The notes under the pieces are model-generated. The model made no database searches, was not told where the DNA came from, and was given only the letters and a program-made list of their open reading frames with translations. From contig JAOPJZ010000005.1 in NCBI GenBank assembly GCA_025517525.1, positions 1 through 64,000 of the forward strand: DNA of 64,000 bases, written 5' to 3'. Below, in pieces: positions 35,486 to 43,980 of this stretch (position 1 is the stretch's first letter; each line of letters begins with the position of its first letter). The stretch comes from Natronosalvus hydrolyticus (GTDB taxonomy: Archaea > Halobacteriota > Halobacteria > Halobacteriales > Natrialbaceae). A program made the position numbers and the translations under genes.

Positions 35486-36411
35486 TGCTCTGTAGGATCG
35501 CTAGACTGGAGGGTGACGACTGGGTTATCTCTGTAGAAAGCGAAGCGGCAGAGTGTTGTGAGTTCTGAAATCCGCCGCTTCACCCGGAAGTCGGTCGCCA
35601 AAGCTAAACAAGTTGTCGCTAATCCAGATGCCTCTGCTGACCCGGTTGGCGGTGGCGGCTTTGCGGAGTGGGCGATGTTGACGCTGCATGCGCTGCGGAT
35701 CGAGCTGGGTAAATCCTACCGCGTGACGTGTGATTTGCTGAGCGAGATGCCGGGCGTCCTCGCCGAAATTGGACTGTCTCGGATACCTCACTACACCGTG
35801 CTCCGAGACTGGTTCGAGACAATTTCGATGGCGACGTGGCGAGCGTTTCTCGCTGCGTCGGTCGAGAACCGCAGCGGGCACGCTGCGATTGATTCGACCG
35901 GCTTCGACCGTGATCAGCCGAGTCGCCACTACGCTACCCGCTCACACTATCGCGTTCGCACGCTGAAGGTCACCGCTCTCGTGGATGTCGAGACGCTGTA
36001 TATCACCGACATCCACTCGACGACGTGTACACCGTCGGATTTCCGAATCGGCCCGCAGGTCGCTCGACGGAACGTGAGCGACCTGCGGAGCCTCGCCGAG
36101 GACCGTGGCTACGACGACAAAACCTTCCGTGACGACCTCCGCAAACACGGAATTCGGCCGCTGATCAAACATCGGATCTACTGGACGCTCGATCACGCGC
36201 ACAACGCTCGCATGGACAGCGACCGCTACAACCAACGCTGGATGGTCGAAACCGCCTTCTCAAGCATCAAACGAACGCTCGGTGCAGCCGTTCGAGCCAG
36301 ATCGTGGCATCTGGAGTTTCGCGAAATGGTGCTCAAAGCCACTGTTTACAACCTCCGTCGAAGCGTCCGATACCCATGAAATCCACCGCTGGGTATCGAT
36401 CCTACAGAGCA
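35486..36411 (+). mobile_element. Intact IS5-family insertion sequence, 926 bp
   Basis: Terminal inverted repeats of 15 bp are perfect (TGCTCTGTAGGATCG at both ends) and are flanked by an exact 8-bp direct duplication ATGGATTC (35478-35485 and 36412-36419). An 8-bp duplication and a length near 0.93 kb fit the ISH1-like branch of IS5 elements. The single transposase gene has all three catalytic acids, so the element is probably active or recently so. Confidence 0.93.
35558..36379 (+). CDS. IS5-family DDE transposase
   Basis: A 273-residue protein with a GTG start. The DDE catalytic acids lie in AIDSTGFD (first Asp), EDRGYDDKTF (second Asp) and MVETAFSSIKRTLG (Glu, with the Y-(2)-R-(3)-E-(6)-K-like signature YNQRWMVETAFSSIK). 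An N-terminal helical DNA-binding region of about 90 residues precedes it. It is flanked by intact inverted repeats. No frameshift or internal stop is visible. Confidence 0.93.
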   Translation: MSSEIRRFTRKSVAKAKQVVANPDASADPVGGGGFAEWAMLTLHALRIELGKSYRVTCDLLSEMPGVLAEIGLSRIPHYTVLRDWFETISMATWRAFLAASVENRSGHAAIDSTGFDRDQPSRHYATRSHYRVRTLKVTALVDVETLYITDIHSTTCTPSDFRIGPQVARRNVSDLRSLAEDRGYDDKTFRDDLRKHGIRPLIKHRIYWTLDHAHNARMDSDRYNQRWMVETAFSSIKRTLGAAVRARSWHLEFREMVLKATVYNLRRSVRYP

Positions 36412-36555
36412 ATGGATTCAGCACGTTCCCACAGAAATCTGTTAAAAGGATTACCACGGCAGAGAATAGAGTTGCCACCACCAACACCACCGAAGTGGTT
36501 CACCGCCAGTTGCTCTCGTCGACCCGCTCAGGACCCTCGAAATCTCGCTCCGAAG

Positions 36556-36789
36556 TTACTCTCGGCGCTTACTGACTCGCGTCGAGCCAGTTTTCGGGTC
36601 GATGTGGACGTGGTAGCGGCCGTCGTCGGTCGTCGCCGGAACGATCCAGGTGCCTCGAGTCTGGTGTGGAAGCGAGGTTTCGATGTCGGTGCAGCCCTCC
36701 GCCTCGAGTGCGTCGTATGCCGCAACAGCTGCTGATTCGATGGAGCCGATACGAGTTGTGCCCGTTCGGGATGTGAGTGTGTCGGTCAT
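36556..36789 (-). CDS. Small hypothetical protein
   Basis: A 77-residue protein from the ATG at 36789 (MTDTLTSRTGTTRIGSIES). It has a small alpha/beta outline: a helix AAVAAYDALEAEG, then strands GTWIVPATTDDGRYHVHID. The acidic bias is normal for the genome. No family is recognised. It lies 137 bp downstream of the IS and could be an ordinary gene next to the insertion site. Confidence 0.55.
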   Translation of the reverse strand: MTDTLTSRTGTTRIGSIESAAVAAYDALEAEGCTDIETSLPHQTRGTWIVPATTDDGRYHVHIDPKTGSTRVSKRRE

Positions 36790-37004
36790 GGTCGGAGCCC
36801 TCACCCGTGACTATGTTTCACACGGACATGTATACCGCAGTTGATTCCCACTGAACGGGAACAGACGTGGACGGACTATTTGATCTGGTTAAATCCGCCT
36901 TTAATTAAATTCTCCAGGGAGCGACCTCGAGATGATTTACTTGTTCTGTCAACAGGTAAAAATTCACGTAATTACATAAGGCTTGAATTTAATGTACGAC
37001 TTGC

Positions 37005-37337
37005 ATGTCTGCAACACCACAAGTCACGGACAGATCGGCATTCAAAGAAGGATCGCTCGGGATGCAGGCCCTCCTCGCGGTGATCACACTTGGCCTGTAT
37101 ATGATTTACTGGACGTACAAAACGGCAAAAACCCTCGATCAGGGAACAGACCAGAGCCTAACCCCAATCTTGGCAGTCATTCCAGTCGTGAACATTATCG
37201 CCTTCTGGCAGATTTCTAACGCGGGCGAGGCTGTTACGGAGCAGGGTGCAATGCCCGTTTTCCTCTTGTTCCTTTTCTTCCCGATAATCTCTTGGTATTG
37301 GGTCCAGAGTGGGATTAATTCCGTTGCATCCCAGTAA
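37005..37337 (+). CDS. DUF4234-like small membrane protein
   Basis: A 110-residue protein with three hydrophobic segments: LLAVITLGLYMIYWTYKTAK, PILAVIPVVNIIAFWQISN and VFLLFLFFPIISWYWVQSG. The GLYxIYWxYK pattern is typical of DUF4234/superinfection-immunity-like membrane proteins. The function is unknown. It is convergent with the FixX gene (60-bp gap). Confidence 0.75.
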   Translation: MSATPQVTDRSAFKEGSLGMQALLAVITLGLYMIYWTYKTAKTLDQGTDQSLTPILAVIPVVNIIAFWQISNAGEAVTEQGAMPVFLLFLFFPIISWYWVQSGINSVASQ

Positions 37338-37396
37338 CGACCCAACCCAATTATAACAGAAACGAGCACAGCCGAACAGCGCCACGTTCGCTTGCT

Positions 37397-37714
37397 CTAT
37401 CCACGCTTGTACGTGACACCCGACCCCGTCGTCGGGTACTCCCAGCTGACGTTGTCGTACGGGCAGGCAAACCGACAACTCGAGCACTCGAGACAGTTCT
37501 CGTAGGCGATGGTCGGCAGATCGTCGGTATCCTCCCGACGCCAGACGTCGGCAGGGCAGACCGCCATACAATCACTCGTTTCACACGAGTCCGTACAGAT
37601 GTCCGGGACCTTCACGTCGAGGTGGGACTCGCCGGGGTCGTCGTACGACACCGTGTACAGTCGGTCTTCCATCGAGTCGTTTTGCATCGTCGGAACCTGT
37701 GGGGTTGCACTCAT
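37397..37714 (-). CDS. fixX: Ferredoxin-like protein FixX
   Basis: A 105-residue protein with two cysteine clusters: CTDSCETSDCMAVCPADVW and CLECSSCRFACPYDNVSW. The second is a clear 4Fe-4S motif. FixX passes electrons from the ETF/flavoprotein to quinone or ferredoxin. It is the last gene of the fixABCX operon, 3 bp after fixC. Confidence 0.93.
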   Translation of the reverse strand: MSATPQVPTMQNDSMEDRLYTVSYDDPGESHLDVKVPDICTDSCETSDCMAVCPADVWRREDTDDLPTIAYENCLECSSCRFACPYDNVSWEYPTTGSGVTYKRG

Positions 37715-37716
37715 TG

Positions 37717-39111
37717 TTATCTCACCAGTTTACGGTATCGCAGGGCCAGTTTCGTTGCGCCTTTCCAGCCACCCAGCGTCTCGAATATCCGCTGTTTGGC
37801 GGCTTTCGCGTGGGTCGCTTTCGGGGAGCGGTCCATCCGGAAGTACTCGGTGCTCGCGTCCGCAATCGCCCGCGGTAGCTGTTCGAACAGCAGGTCACGG
37901 TCTTCTTCGACGCGTTCTGTGAGCCAGGCGTAGCGCTCGAGGTTTTGCACCACGTACGAGTTCTCGAGTCGCTCGGGATACGACTGGAGCGCGGACGCCC
38001 CCGTCTTCCCGTTTTCTGCGGCCTTGGCGATTGTGTCGCCGGCGTAGTAGCCGCTTTCGACAGCCATGTTCGTCCCCTCGAGGTGGACGCCGTTGTTGAG
38101 GACGAGGCCCGCAGCGTCGCCGACGATGACCGCCCCGTCGTGAACGAGATCGGGCATCGTCTCGGCGCCGCCCTCGGGAATCGTCTTCGCGCTGTACTCG
38201 ACGGTTCGGGCGTCTTTGAGCAACGGTGCGACGGCCGGGTGGCTCTTGAACAGGTTCAGCGTCTCCTCGGGCGACTGGCGTTTGGTCGCCGCGTCGTCGA
38301 GGCTGTAAGCGACACCGACACTGACCGTGTCGTCGTTCGTGTAGATGAACCCGCCACCGTAGGCCTCGCCGACGGCCCCTTCACCGAAATAGTGATAGGA
38401 GACACCGGCGTCACCAACCAGCCGGAACCGATCTTCGATAGCTTCGTCGTTCTCGGGGAACTCGAGCACTTCTTTCGCGGCGACAGCGATGTTTGTACGG
38501 TCTTCTCTCGCCTTGAGGTCCGCTCCCTCGCTCACGAGCGAGTTGCCGCCCTCGGCGAGGACGACGTAGGGGGCACGAATCTCACCATCGGGCCGGTCCG
38601 TTTGGACACCGACGATGCCGCCGCCTTCACGGACCAGGTCCGTAACCGTGGTTTCGGTGACGAGGGTCGCACCCGCCTCGACGGCCTGCTCGGCGAACCA
38701 TTCGTCGAAGTCCCCACGGAATACCGTGTAGGAGTCGTTGTGGGGTTCGCGGTGCCAGTCACCGGGTTTGAGCGAGACAGCAGTCTCGTCGTCGTGGCTC
38801 AGCATACTGAAGCGCTTCTCGCCGATGTAGCGCTCGAATGGTGCTGAATCCAGATCGGTTAGCTCCCGGATCGTCGGCGTGTAGAGCACGCCGCCGAAGA
38901 CGTTCTTCGCCCCCGGGTACTTGCCACGCTCGATAAGCAATGGCTCGAGGCCGCGCTGTGCCATCGTCAGCGCCGCGGCGCTCCCGGCAAGGCCCGCCCC
39001 GACGATGATGGCATCGAAGTCGTTGTCGTAGTTCGGTGCCTCGAGGGCGGCGTCGCCAGCCCGCTCGTCGAGGAGTGTCGCACCAGCCGCCTGTGTAGAT
39101 TTATCGTTCAT
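37717..39111 (-). CDS. fixC: FixC flavoprotein (ETF-quinone oxidoreductase type)
   Basis: A 464-residue FAD protein with the dinucleotide motif DAIIVGAGLAGSAAALTMAQ near residue 33 and the second GD motif VIVGDAAGLVLNNGVHLEGT near 325. The C-terminal membrane-facing segment fits FixC/ETF-QO. It accepts electrons from FixAB and delivers them to quinone. It overlaps fixB by 4 bp. Confidence 0.95.
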   Translation of the reverse strand: MNDKSTQAAGATLLDERAGDAALEAPNYDNDFDAIIVGAGLAGSAAALTMAQRGLEPLLIERGKYPGAKNVFGGVLYTPTIRELTDLDSAPFERYIGEKRFSMLSHDDETAVSLKPGDWHREPHNDSYTVFRGDFDEWFAEQAVEAGATLVTETTVTDLVREGGGIVGVQTDRPDGEIRAPYVVLAEGGNSLVSEGADLKAREDRTNIAVAAKEVLEFPENDEAIEDRFRLVGDAGVSYHYFGEGAVGEAYGGGFIYTNDDTVSVGVAYSLDDAATKRQSPEETLNLFKSHPAVAPLLKDARTVEYSAKTIPEGGAETMPDLVHDGAVIVGDAAGLVLNNGVHLEGTNMAVESGYYAGDTIAKAAENGKTGASALQSYPERLENSYVVQNLERYAWLTERVEEDRDLLFEQLPRAIADASTEYFRMDRSPKATHAKAAKQRIFETLGGWKGATKLALRYRKLVR

Positions 39112-40148
39112 GCTTTCACCTCCATACCGTCGCGCTCACGAAGCGTCTCCGTTAGTTCCGGGCAGACGGTTGCGAAGTCGCCAACGATGCCGTAGTCTGC
39201 GTGCTCGAAGATTGGCGCGTTCGGATCGTTGTTGATCGCGATCACCGTTCCGGATTTGTTCATGCCTTCGATGTGCTGGATAGCACCGCTGATACCGATG
39301 GCGACGTACAGTTCGGGCCGGACGGTTTTCCCCGTCTGACCGACCTGTCTCGAGCCATCGATCCAGCCTTCGTCGACCGCGGCGCGGCTCGCTGCCAGGT
39401 CGGCACCGAGTGCCTCCGCCAGTTCGACAGCGGGTTCGAGGTCGCCTTCGACGCCAGCCCCGACGGCGACGATCCGTTCCGCTTCGGTGATATCCGCGGT
39501 GTCACCGACTTCGCGCTCGAGCACTTCGCTGAGCGTGTCGGATTCCTCGACCACGACGTCGACAGACGTGATTACATCGTCATCGATTTCGACGTCCGCG
39601 TCCCGTTCGCCGGCTTCGAAGACGCCGGGGCGGATGGTCGCCATCTGTGGCCGGTGGTCCTCACAGAGAATCGTCGCGAGGATGTCGCCACCGAAGGCGG
39701 GCCGACGGGCCTGCAAGAGGCCGTCCTCGTCGACGTCGATTTCGGTGACGTCGGCCGTCAATCCGGCGTGGGCCGGAACGGCGACTCGTCCGGCAAAGTC
39801 GCGGCCGGTGTGGGTGCCACCGATGAGGACGATGGTGGGTTTCCGGTCTTCGACCATCGCCCGGAACTGCGCCCCGTAGGGGTCAGCCCGGTAGGGCTCG
39901 AACACCGGATCGTCGGCGATCAGAACGCGGTCAGCACCGCGCTCGAGTGCCTCCTCGGCCACATCATCGATGTCCTCGCCGATGACCAGCGCCACGAGGT
40001 CCTGTCCCAGTTTGTCCGTGAGCTTCTTGCCTTCCTCGAGCAGTTCCCACGAGACCGGCATGACCTCGCCGGCGTGTTCCTCGATGAACACCCAGACGTC
40101 TTCGTAGTCGTCGATATCGATACCACTCCCTGCTGGTGTCTCGCTCAT
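39108..40148 (-). CDS. fixB: Electron transfer flavoprotein alpha subunit FixB
   Basis: A 346-residue protein. The FAD-binding C-terminal domain is intact: SRAAVDEGWIDGSRQVGQTG, RPELYVAIGISGAIQHIEGM and VIAINNDPNAPIFEHADYGIVGD. The N-terminal domain contacts FixA. With FixA it forms the ETF of a bifurcating complex. It overlaps both neighbours by 4 bp. Confidence 0.96.
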   Translation of the reverse strand: MSETPAGSGIDIDDYEDVWVFIEEHAGEVMPVSWELLEEGKKLTDKLGQDLVALVIGEDIDDVAEEALERGADRVLIADDPVFEPYRADPYGAQFRAMVEDRKPTIVLIGGTHTGRDFAGRVAVPAHAGLTADVTEIDVDEDGLLQARRPAFGGDILATILCEDHRPQMATIRPGVFEAGERDADVEIDDDVITSVDVVVEESDTLSEVLEREVGDTADITEAERIVAVGAGVEGDLEPAVELAEALGADLAASRAAVDEGWIDGSRQVGQTGKTVRPELYVAIGISGAIQHIEGMNKSGTVIAINNDPNAPIFEHADYGIVGDFATVCPELTETLRERDGMEVKA

Positions 40149-40921
40149 AACATCACCTCCTGGATCTGGTCGGCCAGATCGTCAGCCGAATCGATGACCT
40201 CGCTCTTCCGTTCGACTGGCTGGACGGTTTCCATGCCACCAACGGAGGTTGGGGAAACATCGAGGCCGACCTCGTCTTTGATTCCCAGGTCTTCGGCGGT
40301 CAACTGCATCGGCTCGAAGTCATTTTCGGCGTACAGTTTCCGATGCAGCGGCGCAGGCCGTGGCTCGAACTCACCGTAGGCGACGGCGACGACGACGGGC
40401 AGGTCTGCGGCAACGCGCTCGTACCCACCCTCGACATCGCGCGTGGCGATGAGTTGGTTCGCTTCCGGTCGGGCTTCGACGTCTTCGACGTAGGTCAGTT
40501 GTGCCCACCCATTGTGGGCGGCGATTCCTGGCGGCACCTGGCCAGTCGAGGAGTCAGTCGTTTCCTCACCAGCCATGACGATGTCGGCACCGAGGTACTC
40601 GGCCGCCCTCGCCAACGTCAGGCTGGTCGGCCAGGTGTCACTCCCAGCGAAGGCACGGTCAGTGATAAGTACAGCATCGTCACAGCCCATCGCGACAGCT
40701 TCCTCGAGCACCGGCGTCGCCATCGGTGGCCCCATCGTCATCGCGACGACGCGAGCGTCGACCTCGTCTTTGATCGAGAGCGCCGCCTCGAGGGCGTCTC
40801 TGTCCGGCGGGTTCATGACGGCGGGTGCATTTGCCCGATCCAAGCGACCCGTATCCGGGTCGATACCGACCTCATCTGCGTCGGGCACTTGCTTGACGCC
40901 GACGACAATTGTCCATTTCAT
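40145..40921 (-). CDS. fixA: Electron transfer flavoprotein beta subunit FixA
   Basis: A 258-residue protein with the ETF-beta start VGVKQVPDADEVGIDPDTGR and the signature region ARAAEYLGADIVMAGEETTD. It binds the bifurcating FAD or AMP depending on type. It is the first gene of the operon, with GGTGAG 5-6 nt upstream of the ATG and an AT-rich TTTATGATAG element about 40 bp upstream. The FixABCX set usually couples NADH oxidation to quinone and low-potential ferredoxin reduction. Confidence 0.96.
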   Translation of the reverse strand: MKWTIVVGVKQVPDADEVGIDPDTGRLDRANAPAVMNPPDRDALEAALSIKDEVDARVVAMTMGPPMATPVLEEAVAMGCDDAVLITDRAFAGSDTWPTSLTLARAAEYLGADIVMAGEETTDSSTGQVPPGIAAHNGWAQLTYVEDVEARPEANQLIATRDVEGGYERVAADLPVVVAVAYGEFEPRPAPLHRKLYAENDFEPMQLTAEDLGIKDEVGLDVSPTSVGGMETVQPVERKSEVIDSADDLADQIQEVML

Positions 40922-41031
40922 ATGCTCACCTACGCTGACAGAGGGACCGTACAGCTATCATAAATGAGCTTGATTCCCACGGCTTGGGAACGCCTCGAAG
41001 CCGGCAGCTGGTCTGCAAAGCGTGGAGATCG

Positions 41032-41409
41032 CTACCGGGACGCTCGAGCCGTTGCCTCGATGAGGGCCGTCAACGGCTGCTCGGCTTCCTCGGCGTCGAA
41101 CGTCGCGACAACCCCCCGTTTCGGTGCGTCGGCTTCCGCAGTCGTCGCGTCTTCCTGGTACGGGTAGTGGACGACGATGACGTGGGCAAAGTGGTGCACC
41201 GTCGCCCGGTGATGGCCGAACGGCTCGTCGGGCAACCGCTGGCTCGTCACCTGTCGAAACACCTCGAGGGCGATGGGGGCGTCGTCTTCGTCGACCCGAT
41301 CGCTCATCCCGTGGACGGTCACGCCGTCGGGTCCGTACTCGACGGTCGCGCGTGGGGTCGGCTTCGCTGTCGATCGTGACTGTTTCCCTTCGCATTCGTG
41401 CTCGTTCAT
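41032..41409 (-). CDS. Hypothetical acidic protein
   Basis: A 125-residue protein from the ATG at 41409 (MNEHECEGKQSRSTAK). It has a beta-rich middle (TVEYGPDGVTVHGMSD, HHRATVHHFAHVIVVHYPY) and a C-terminal acidic helix (EEAEQPLTALIEATARA). It has a His-rich patch but no recognised motif. It lies upstream of the fix operon on the same strand (110-bp gap), probably with its own promoter. Not recognised. Confidence 0.65.
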   Translation of the reverse strand: MNEHECEGKQSRSTAKPTPRATVEYGPDGVTVHGMSDRVDEDDAPIALEVFRQVTSQRLPDEPFGHHRATVHHFAHVIVVHYPYQEDATTAEADAPKRGVVATFDAEEAEQPLTALIEATARASR

Positions 41410-41498
41410 ACCTCGCGATAACCCCGAAGACCGCATGACGATGACGACGACTCCCGACTCCTGGTAGGCGGCGAAGCAGTTACGTCAGCTACCCACGA

Positions 41499-41547
41499 CT
41501 ATAGTAGCCAGTGAAAGTCATTGCCCACCCTATCGCAAGACGGCGTC
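41499..41547. repeat. Dispersed palindromic element, family B, half copy
   Basis: CTATAGTAGCCAGTGAAAGT followed by CATTGCCCACCCTATCGCAAGACGGCGTC (split here) matches the left half of the full copies at 49795 and 60177. The right half is missing, so this is a truncated element. Confidence 0.8.
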
Positions 41548-41959
41548 AACGGCTGTTCGAGAGAACGGGACTCGCAGCAAGTTCCTGGGACGTGTTCATA
41601 GGGACAGTTTCCCAACGAAGAACCGAGACTCAACGCTTGAAAGCGGACTTCCGAACGTCCGGTTGGCTACGATAATCCCTATTAGAACATATACAGACCA
41701 CTCAAGTCCTGGACTTCCCTCACTGAGAGTCAGGCCCACGTCTTCCGAGGAGTTCGCAGGTTCCATCTCATTGCTGGTTCCTTCGAATACTACCTGCGTT
41801 TCGGGCTGAGCCACAGCAGCCCCCACCGTCGATAGCGGATTCGTGATGTCCTTACCGACGGCCCGTTTGCCGATTGACGATGATCCGGATCAGCGCATCA
41901 TTCCCATGTCATAGGAACGTCCCTGAATATATATCCACAGTTCACGGCTACCATACTCT
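41548..41959. other. Gap with possible decayed coding sequence
   Basis: About 410 bp before the Bat-like regulator. On the minus strand a frame reads VGKDITNPLSTVGAAVAQPE then TQVVFEGTSNEM (about 41740-41860), which looks like a fragment of a real protein, but there are stops on both sides and no start. A partial family D-like end (GATAATCCCTATTAG) lies at about 41671. I cannot name the source gene. Confidence 0.35.
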
Positions 41960-42592
41960 ATGGGGCAATCTGCTTTCGGTAATTCACACGATACAAAAGT
42001 AAACCCTCTTCGAGCCACGTTACTGGTCAAACCGCCCGCAAATTCTTTCTGTCCGATCATCCGTGAAGCAGACAACTCGACGATCGTCTCACAGAACATC
42101 CCGAGCGACAAATCCGAGTGTCACACGTGTCACTGCGAAGTGCGGGCAGAAGACCGTGCGAACGAACACACGTCGTTCATCTCCGCAGAGATGGACTCGT
42201 CGTGCATCTGTACGGCGGCCGCCGAGCACGAGTGCATCTTCTCGATCAAGTCTGTTCGGAACGGTTCTTTCGTCGTCTCGATCATCGTCAAAGAACGGGA
42301 GACCCTTACCGGCATTGTCAACTCGCTCAGGGAGATCGACGCATCCGTTTCTCTCGAACGGCTCACGAGAACCTGTGATGATGATGACAGTTGGTTCGAG
42401 ATTAACACATCCAAAATCACGGACAAACAACGTGAGGCAGTCCATCTAGCCGTTGAACTCGGCTATTACGACCGCCCACGACAGGCCGACCTCGAGGTGC
42501 TCGCAGATCGTCTCGACATATCACGATCTGCGGTATCACAGCGTCTCAACGCCGCCGAGGTCACGCTCGTTCAGTCACTCGTGGGCGAGTGA
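41960..42592 (+). CDS. Cys-rich Bat-type HTH regulator
   Basis: A 210-residue regulator. The C-terminal HTH-10 is clear (TDKQREAVHLAVELGYYDRP, SRSAVSQRLNAAEV). The N-terminal half carries two cysteine groups, ECHTCHCE near residue 55 and SSCICTAAAEHECIF near 83, which suggests metal or FeS binding. Related Bat-type regulators (DmsR-like) control anaerobic respiration operons in haloarchaea. It lies 1.3 kb from the haem/FeS/NrfD cluster, so it may regulate it; that link is inference. Confidence 0.85.
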   Translation: MGQSAFGNSHDTKVNPLRATLLVKPPANSFCPIIREADNSTIVSQNIPSDKSECHTCHCEVRAEDRANEHTSFISAEMDSSCICTAAAEHECIFSIKSVRNGSFVVSIIVKERETLTGIVNSLREIDASVSLERLTRTCDDDDSWFEINTSKITDKQREAVHLAVELGYYDRPRQADLEVLADRLDISRSAVSQRLNAAEVTLVQSLVGE

Positions 42593-42795
42593 GTCCGACC
42601 CCGCTGTCAAAGGGGAGGAGGAGACTCACTGATCGATCCGACGGTGACGATCGAGGTAGATGCGGTCGCTACAAAAACGGGTGTAGTATTGAGGGGTACA
42701 CTCACTGCTTACTGTCACTTGCAAATAATCATGATCTTCCCACGGTACATCGAGCCACTGGATGGGTGGCTTATACTAAGCGGAGTATCCCTATC

Positions 42796-43113
42796 ATGAA
42801 TTCCGACCGGGGTTACCAGTACAAACTGGTCTACAGACAGCAGAAACCGGTGTGCGGCCACGAAGCCTGGCTTATCGACTGGACGCTCGAGTGGGTCGAC
42901 TATGGCTGCGCGAGACTGGTTCAGGTTCGTCGTGAAGAGTACATCGATGCGATACAGTTCGCGATCCGTATCGAGGTATCGAACGAGCCGGAAACCGACG
43001 AAATACCCGAAATCCACGAGGAACGGTTTGAGCGTCTCGAGAGGCATACCTCCGACCTCATCGTTAGCCGTGGCGGCACTGACGTCACCGAAATAATTAT
43101 ATTCGAGGATTGA
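42796..43113 (+). CDS. Small hypothetical protein
   Basis: A 105-residue protein from the ATG at 42796 (MNSDRGYQYKLVYRQQKPVC). It has strand-rich, Trp-containing sequence (EAWLIDWTLEWVDYGCARLV) and an acidic C terminus. Its TGA stop overlaps the end of a family A palindrome (GATTGATACGG). No family is recognised. It lies between the Cys-rich regulator and the respiratory cluster. Confidence 0.6.
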   Translation: MNSDRGYQYKLVYRQQKPVCGHEAWLIDWTLEWVDYGCARLVQVRREEYIDAIQFAIRIEVSNEPETDEIPEIHEERFERLERHTSDLIVSRGGTDVTEIIIFED

Positions 43114-43192
43114 TACGGTTTACTGTCGTCTCTTTCCGGTGATTTCCCTATCGGGTCGGCAATCACCGGTAAACAGTGACAGTAGACCGTAT
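43113..43192. repeat. Dispersed palindromic element, family A, copy 3
   Basis: 80 bp from ATACGGTTTACTGTCGTC to GACAGTAGACCGTAT, with inner halves CCGGTGATTTCC and GGCAATCACCGG. The first base is the last base of the TGA stop of the hypothetical gene. It is the most symmetric copy in the window. Confidence 0.88.
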
Positions 43193-43203
43193 GAGTCGCG
43201 TTT

Positions 43204-43241
43204 TATAGTAGCCAGTGAAACGATGTACACACCTATAGTGG
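43204..43241. repeat. Dispersed palindromic element, family B, half copy
   Basis: TATAGTAGCCAGTGAAACGA then TGTACACACC is the right half of family B (inverted), ending at CTATAGTGG. It lies 11 bp after the family A copy. Confidence 0.7.
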
Positions 43242-43290
43242 ACACGACCGATGTCCCATAAAAGGAGTATGACGACTCGTGGCGGTCGCG

Positions 43291-43980
43291 TCAGGACTGG
43301 CCGTTACCGGATGCGGACTCGCGACCGTACGAGTCGGGTGTCACACGTTTTGTCGGAACGCCCATCCAGAAGCCGAGTGCGCCCGCAACGAGAAGGATTC
43401 CCGTCCCGAGGTACGGGATCTCGAGCAGGGGTGCGGCCGTCAAGAAAAACCAGACATCGACGACCGGGCCGAGAAGCGCACCGGATCGATACTCGAGAAC
43501 GACGAGTACCCACTCGAAGACGACGAATGCAGCCGGAACGGATGGGATAATACCACCAGCAGCCGCCGCTCGCCATCGCCGACTCGAGAGGCTGAAGCCG
43601 ATGAGGAACGACCCCGCGACGAGACCGCCGACGAACGCTCGTTTAACGCCGTATCCCTCCATGATGGGGCCACTAGTGCCGTACGTCTGAAGGAGAACGG
43701 CGCCGTACAGCGGAACGGCCACGGCCGTAACTGTCGCGACGACGAGTAGTTCCCGCGTCGGCGGAACGTGGCGTCCGTGACGGACGAGGAGCCATCCTGC
43801 CGAGATCGCGAGCAATCCGAGCGCGGTGAATGCGGCGTGAAACAGCGGAAGGAAACCCCAGTCCGTCCCCGGATAGACCGACAGTGAACTCACGTACGTC
43901 GGATGGGCGAGTAGAACGATTCCGGCGGCGGCGAGCACCGACCCGTGCCCCCAACGAGGGGAAGCCGGCGACCCGGTCAC
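43291..43980 (-). CDS. Polytopic membrane protein of the respiratory cluster
   Basis: A 229-residue protein with about seven hydrophobic helices (for example VLAAAGIVLLAHPTYVS, LFHAAFTALGLLAISAGWLL, AFVGGLVAGSFLIGFSL). The cytoplasmic tail is short. No family motif is recognised; a few His in or near helices (AHPTY, FHAAF) could bind haem but that is unproven. Its start overlaps the end of the GluTR-like gene by 4 bp, so it is translated with it. Confidence 0.75.
   Translation of the reverse strand: MTGSPASPRWGHGSVLAAAGIVLLAHPTYVSSLSVYPGTDWGFLPLFHAAFTALGLLAISAGWLLVRHGRHVPPTRELLVVATVTAVAVPLYGAVLLQTYGTSGPIMEGYGVKRAFVGGLVAGSFLIGFSLSSRRWRAAAAGGIIPSVPAAFVVFEWVLVVLEYRSGALLGPVVDVWFFLTAAPLLEIPYLGTGILLVAGALGFWMGVPTKRVTPDSYGRESASGNGQS

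Noticed and set aside
36304..36735. Open frames just right of the IS element
   Set aside because: They are Arg/Pro/Ser-rich with no family likeness. One starts inside the IS and crosses its boundary, and part of it is antisense to the 77-residue gene.
39201..40379. A 392-codon plus-strand open frame
   Set aside because: It is the antisense shadow of fixB/fixA, which have clear ETF motifs and overlapping starts.
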